In this document: one piece after another, positions 61,661-64,000 of the stretch
Layout: each line of letters starts with the position of its first letter
How positions within the stretch are numbered: the stretch's first letter is position 1
Source: Insolitispirillum peregrinum
GTDB taxonomy: Bacteria > Pseudomonadota > Alphaproteobacteria > Rhodospirillales > Rhodospirillaceae
Direction of reading: 5' to 3'
Assembly (NCBI RefSeq): GCF_900156605.1
Contig: NZ_FTOA01000001.1
Span: 186,001 to 250,000, forward strand
Length of the DNA stretch: 64,000 bases
The notes under the pieces: generated by a model
What the model was told of the DNA's origin: nothing
The model's database searches: none
The model's input: only the letters and a program-made list of their open reading frames with translations
Translations under genes and position numbers: made by a program

Positions 61661-64000
61661 GATCGCGCTCAGGCCGCCGTCTCTCAAGCGTTCACGGTAG
61701 GCGGACATGAACGACTTGAAGTTTTCAGCCTGTTTGATGCGGTCTGCAACGGTACGGTAATCGATCACCCCGGAAACCGGCGGGGTGGTGATCAGCGTAA
61801 AGGCATCCTTGTACGGAGTTTGCGCCATCGCCGTGCCATAACGAACCCGCAAATCGGCGACTGCCCGTTCATCCTGCGACAGGGTGAGGGCGGTTCCCAG
61901 ATCAAGGATCAAACGGGCGTCCTCTTCCGTCATACCTGTGGCTTGCTCGGGTGGCGGAACAACCTTGGCAAGCGCTGCGGCGGCGGCTTTCCAGTTGCCG
62001 GATTTCCATTCGATTTCAGCCCGCAGCAGGTCGGCGTTCCGGCTGTCGTCACCTTCCAGCAGGATCACGGCATCTTCCGGGCGGCCAACGTCGGCAAGGG
62101 CGCGGGCCAGCAACTGCTGCCGCTGCCGTTCCAATCCGGGAGAGGTTTCGGGTGATTTGCTCTGCAGCAGGGCTTCGACGGCTTTGTCGGGTTGATGATC
62201 GAGCAGATAGACCAAGCCAAGACGAGCGCCAACCTTGGCCCGTTCTGCACCCCCGAGGCGATATTTGACCTGACGTTCCAGCAGGGCGGCGGCCTGTTGC
62301 AGCAAATCGACGGAAACCAGACGATCGGCCAGGCGACGGATCATTTCGTCGCCCTTTTCCCCGGTCGGGGTCAATTCCCGGAATTCATCGTACAGGGCAA
62401 TGGCACGCAACGGCGGCATCGAATCGGCCAGGCCACCGTAATACAACTGGTCAAAGGTCTCGCGCATCCGGTTCATTGCCAGTTCGGCACCGGGCTGCTT
62501 GTCGAAATAGGTGGCGGCCTGCTGCCAGACGCGCAGGGCCTTGCCATATTCCTTTTCGTCGCTGTAAAGGTCGCCCAGTCGCATCAGCAGGCCGAGTTCA
62601 AAAGGCCCCCCACGCCAGGCAAAGCGCAGGCGTTCCAGTCCCTTGATCAGGTTCGGGCGGTCAAGCTGTTCCATGCGGGACAGCAGTTCCAGCCGGTCCC
62701 GGGTGGCCAGGGCACGATAATAGCGGTCAGAACTGTCTTCCAGCGTGCCCCACTTTTCGACGGCGCCTTCGTAATTCCCCGACATCTCGGCCTGCTTGCC
62801 GTTGATGTAGGTGATGGCAGCCTTTTCATGCGGGGTATTGTCTTCGGCCTCGGCGGCGGCAAGGAAGGTGTTGGTGGCCTGATCGTCACCGGTCTGCATC
62901 ACGATCTGCGCAGCCTGCAGGGCCAGCGGAACCTTGATGGCGCGCGGATAGCCGTTCAGGACGCCCCCGAAATCGCGCACGGTCTGTGCCTGGAGTTCGG
63001 GTTGCCCCAGTTCGGCCTGAGCCAGTGCCCGCCAGAAGGCAGCCTCCTCGACCCCGGCCAGGCTCGGGTGGCTGAAGTCATCCACAGCTTCGGCCCAGCG
63101 GCCCATCATGAAGCTGGCAGCACCGTGCAGGGCCTTGAACGCGCCACTGTTGGGCAGGTCCTGGCTGTCAGCGGCAATGGTATCGAGAATGCCAAGGGCT
63201 TCGGCTTCATAGCCGTGCGCGAAGTAAAAGCGTGCCAGTTCCAGTCGGGCCGGGTTGCGGCGGTTGGCCGGAGCGATACCGACGGCAGCCTGCAGAACCT
63301 GTTTGTTTTTGATGAAATCTTCGCTGGGACCATGCATCCACGAGCCGATATCCAGCACGCGGGTCAGGTCGGTGCTGGCCCCGATCGATGAAGTGGCCTG
63401 AATTTGGGCCAGATCGGTCGAGAAGGTCAGGCCACCCTGTGCGGTGACATCAACGCCATTCCGGCTGGTGTTGACCATCACCTTGTCGTTTTGTGGTTCG
63501 ACGACAATCCCCTGAATGGTCGCGGGTAAGGTTGCGTCAGGATAGGAATGCGGCGGATAGACGCCGCTGCCGAGCGCGAGCAGGGGGACGGTGATGAAAC
63601 GGTCGCCCACTTCGGGGTCCTGCAGCACCAGCGGTTTGGCGGCGTCGCTGACCGGCATGAACAGGCGCGGCCCCACCGGGCTCTTGGGTTGCGGCGAGAT
63701 TTCGACCGGATGTGTCGGGCGGTAGGGCTGGCGCATGAAATCGACCACCCACAGCAGGCCTTCGCGACGGACCGAAGCATTATAGCCAGGCTCGATCAGC
63801 ATGCGGACGACGGTCGCCGAGCGGCTGGGGAGTTGTTCGATGAACTGAACCACCGAACCACCCAGCTTTTTCTGCAGCTTCATGTCGACATTCTGATGGC
63901 GGTCAAAGACCACCCAGTAGTATCCCGCCCGTTCAAATACCGCGGCAGCGGTCGGTTCGTTCCACGGGAACGACAGGCTGGCAACAACCGAGCGCACGCC
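61655..64000 (-). CDS. Large TPR-type protein (5' end outside window)
   Basis: At least 781 residues are open to the end of the window; the GTG at 63997 is internal, because FPWNEPTAAAVFERAGYYWVVFD reads as the middle of a domain. The N-terminal ~200 residues are beta-rich with an exported look (VVQFIEQLPSRSATVVRML). From about 250 onward, helical TPR-like repeats dominate (LELARFYFAHGYEAEALGIL, RLGDLYSDEKEYGKALRVWQ, LLARALADVGRPEDAVILLE). Relatives in Rhodospirillales are uncharacterised, and some lie near flagellar-motor genes, though none are visible here. Its TAG stop is the outer edge of an R1 repeat. Confidence 0.75.
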   Translation of the reverse strand, partial: GVRSVVASLSFPWNEPTAAAVFERAGYYWVVFDRHQNVDMKLQKKLGGSVVQFIEQLPSRSATVVRMLIEPGYNASVRREGLLWVVDFMRQPYRPTHPVEISPQPKSPVGPRLFMPVSDAAKPLVLQDPEVGDRFITVPLLALGSGVYPPHSYPDATLPATIQGIVVEPQNDKVMVNTSRNGVDVTAQGGLTFSTDLAQIQATSSIGASTDLTRVLDIGSWMHGPSEDFIKNKQVLQAAVGIAPANRRNPARLELARFYFAHGYEAEALGILDTIAADSQDLPNSGAFKALHGAASFMMGRWAEAVDDFSHPSLAGVEEAAFWRALAQAELGQPELQAQTVRDFGGVLNGYPRAIKVPLALQAAQIVMQTGDDQATNTFLAAAEAEDNTPHEKAAITYINGKQAEMSGNYEGAVEKWGTLEDSSDRYYRALATRDRLELLSRMEQLDRPNLIKGLERLRFAWRGGPFELGLLMRLGDLYSDEKEYGKALRVWQQAATYFDKQPGAELAMNRMRETFDQLYYGGLADSMPPLRAIALYDEFRELTPTGEKGDEMIRRLADRLVSVDLLQQAAALLERQVKYRLGGAERAKVGARLGLVYLLDHQPDKAVEALLQSKSPETSPGLERQRQQLLARALADVGRPEDAVILLEGDDSRNADLLRAEIEWKSGNWKAAAAALAKVVPPPEQATGMTEEDARLILDLGTALTLSQDERAVADLRVRYGTAMAQTPYKDAFTLITTPPVSGVIDYRTVADRIKQAENFKSFMSAYRERLRDGGLSAIN

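Overview
The window is GC-rich, densely coded DNA from an alphaproteobacterium, most likely in the Rhodospirillales. Supporting signs are the flbT-flaF flagellin-control pair, RNase E divergent from an amidase/PBP1A/prfB block, a glnB-glnA operon, DUF2336 and DUF6476 proteins, and TamA/TamB. I cannot name a genus. No plasmid, phage, CRISPR or transposase gene is visible.

Layout. 1-3041: MBL-fold hydrolase, SAM hydroxide adenosyltransferase, tRNA-Glu and a DMT exporter. 3252-12450: rne, and divergently amiC, a class A PBP and prfB with its programmed frameshift. 12628-15770: a PAS/GGDEF cyclase overlapping a DUF2336 gene. 17142-22798: flbT, flaF and two large TPR glycosyltransferases, probably for flagellin or cell-surface glycosylation. 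22832-26492: a soluble hybrid histidine kinase overlapping a peptide-type solute-binding protein that carries a fresh signal-peptide duplication. 26705-31560: a GlxA-type regulator, a DUF2946-like protein, a TonB-dependent receptor and an exported DJ-1/isonitrile-hydratase-like protein. 31660-33587: glnA and glnB behind a sigma-54 promoter. 33910-42549: aminotransferase, tRNA-His, hrpB, DUF952, pyrD, HAD phosphatase, DUF599 and a CheZ-like phosphatase. 42880-46272: a YqeB-like Mo-hydroxylase accessory protein, then a MocR regulator divergent from a DMT exporter. 46543-54419: tamB and tamA, then a CoA-binding/MetY fusion on the other strand. 54521-59107: rpoH, rluD, DUF6476, an M67 peptidase and an M20 amidohydrolase. 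59119-64000: two uncharacterised proteins and a truncated large TPR protein.

The most unusual content is a system of dispersed palindromic repeats filling most of the larger intergenic gaps. I distinguish four modules. R1 is a RIME1-like palindrome built around GGGAACCGG. R2 is a hairpin around GCGTGCGTTAA. R3 is a ~200 bp element with inverted ends around CAGTACACGACAG. R4 is bounded by TAGAGC...GCTCTA. R3 sits inside R2, and an R4-like unit sits inside one R3. Several genes end on a stop codon that lies inside a repeat, and the DMT gene at 43722-44738 appears to be read in frame through a whole R1-R2 unit. A second candidate system is the regulator/receptor/exported DJ-1 cluster at 26705-31560. 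Start codons and functional calls rest on reading alone; no database search was possible.
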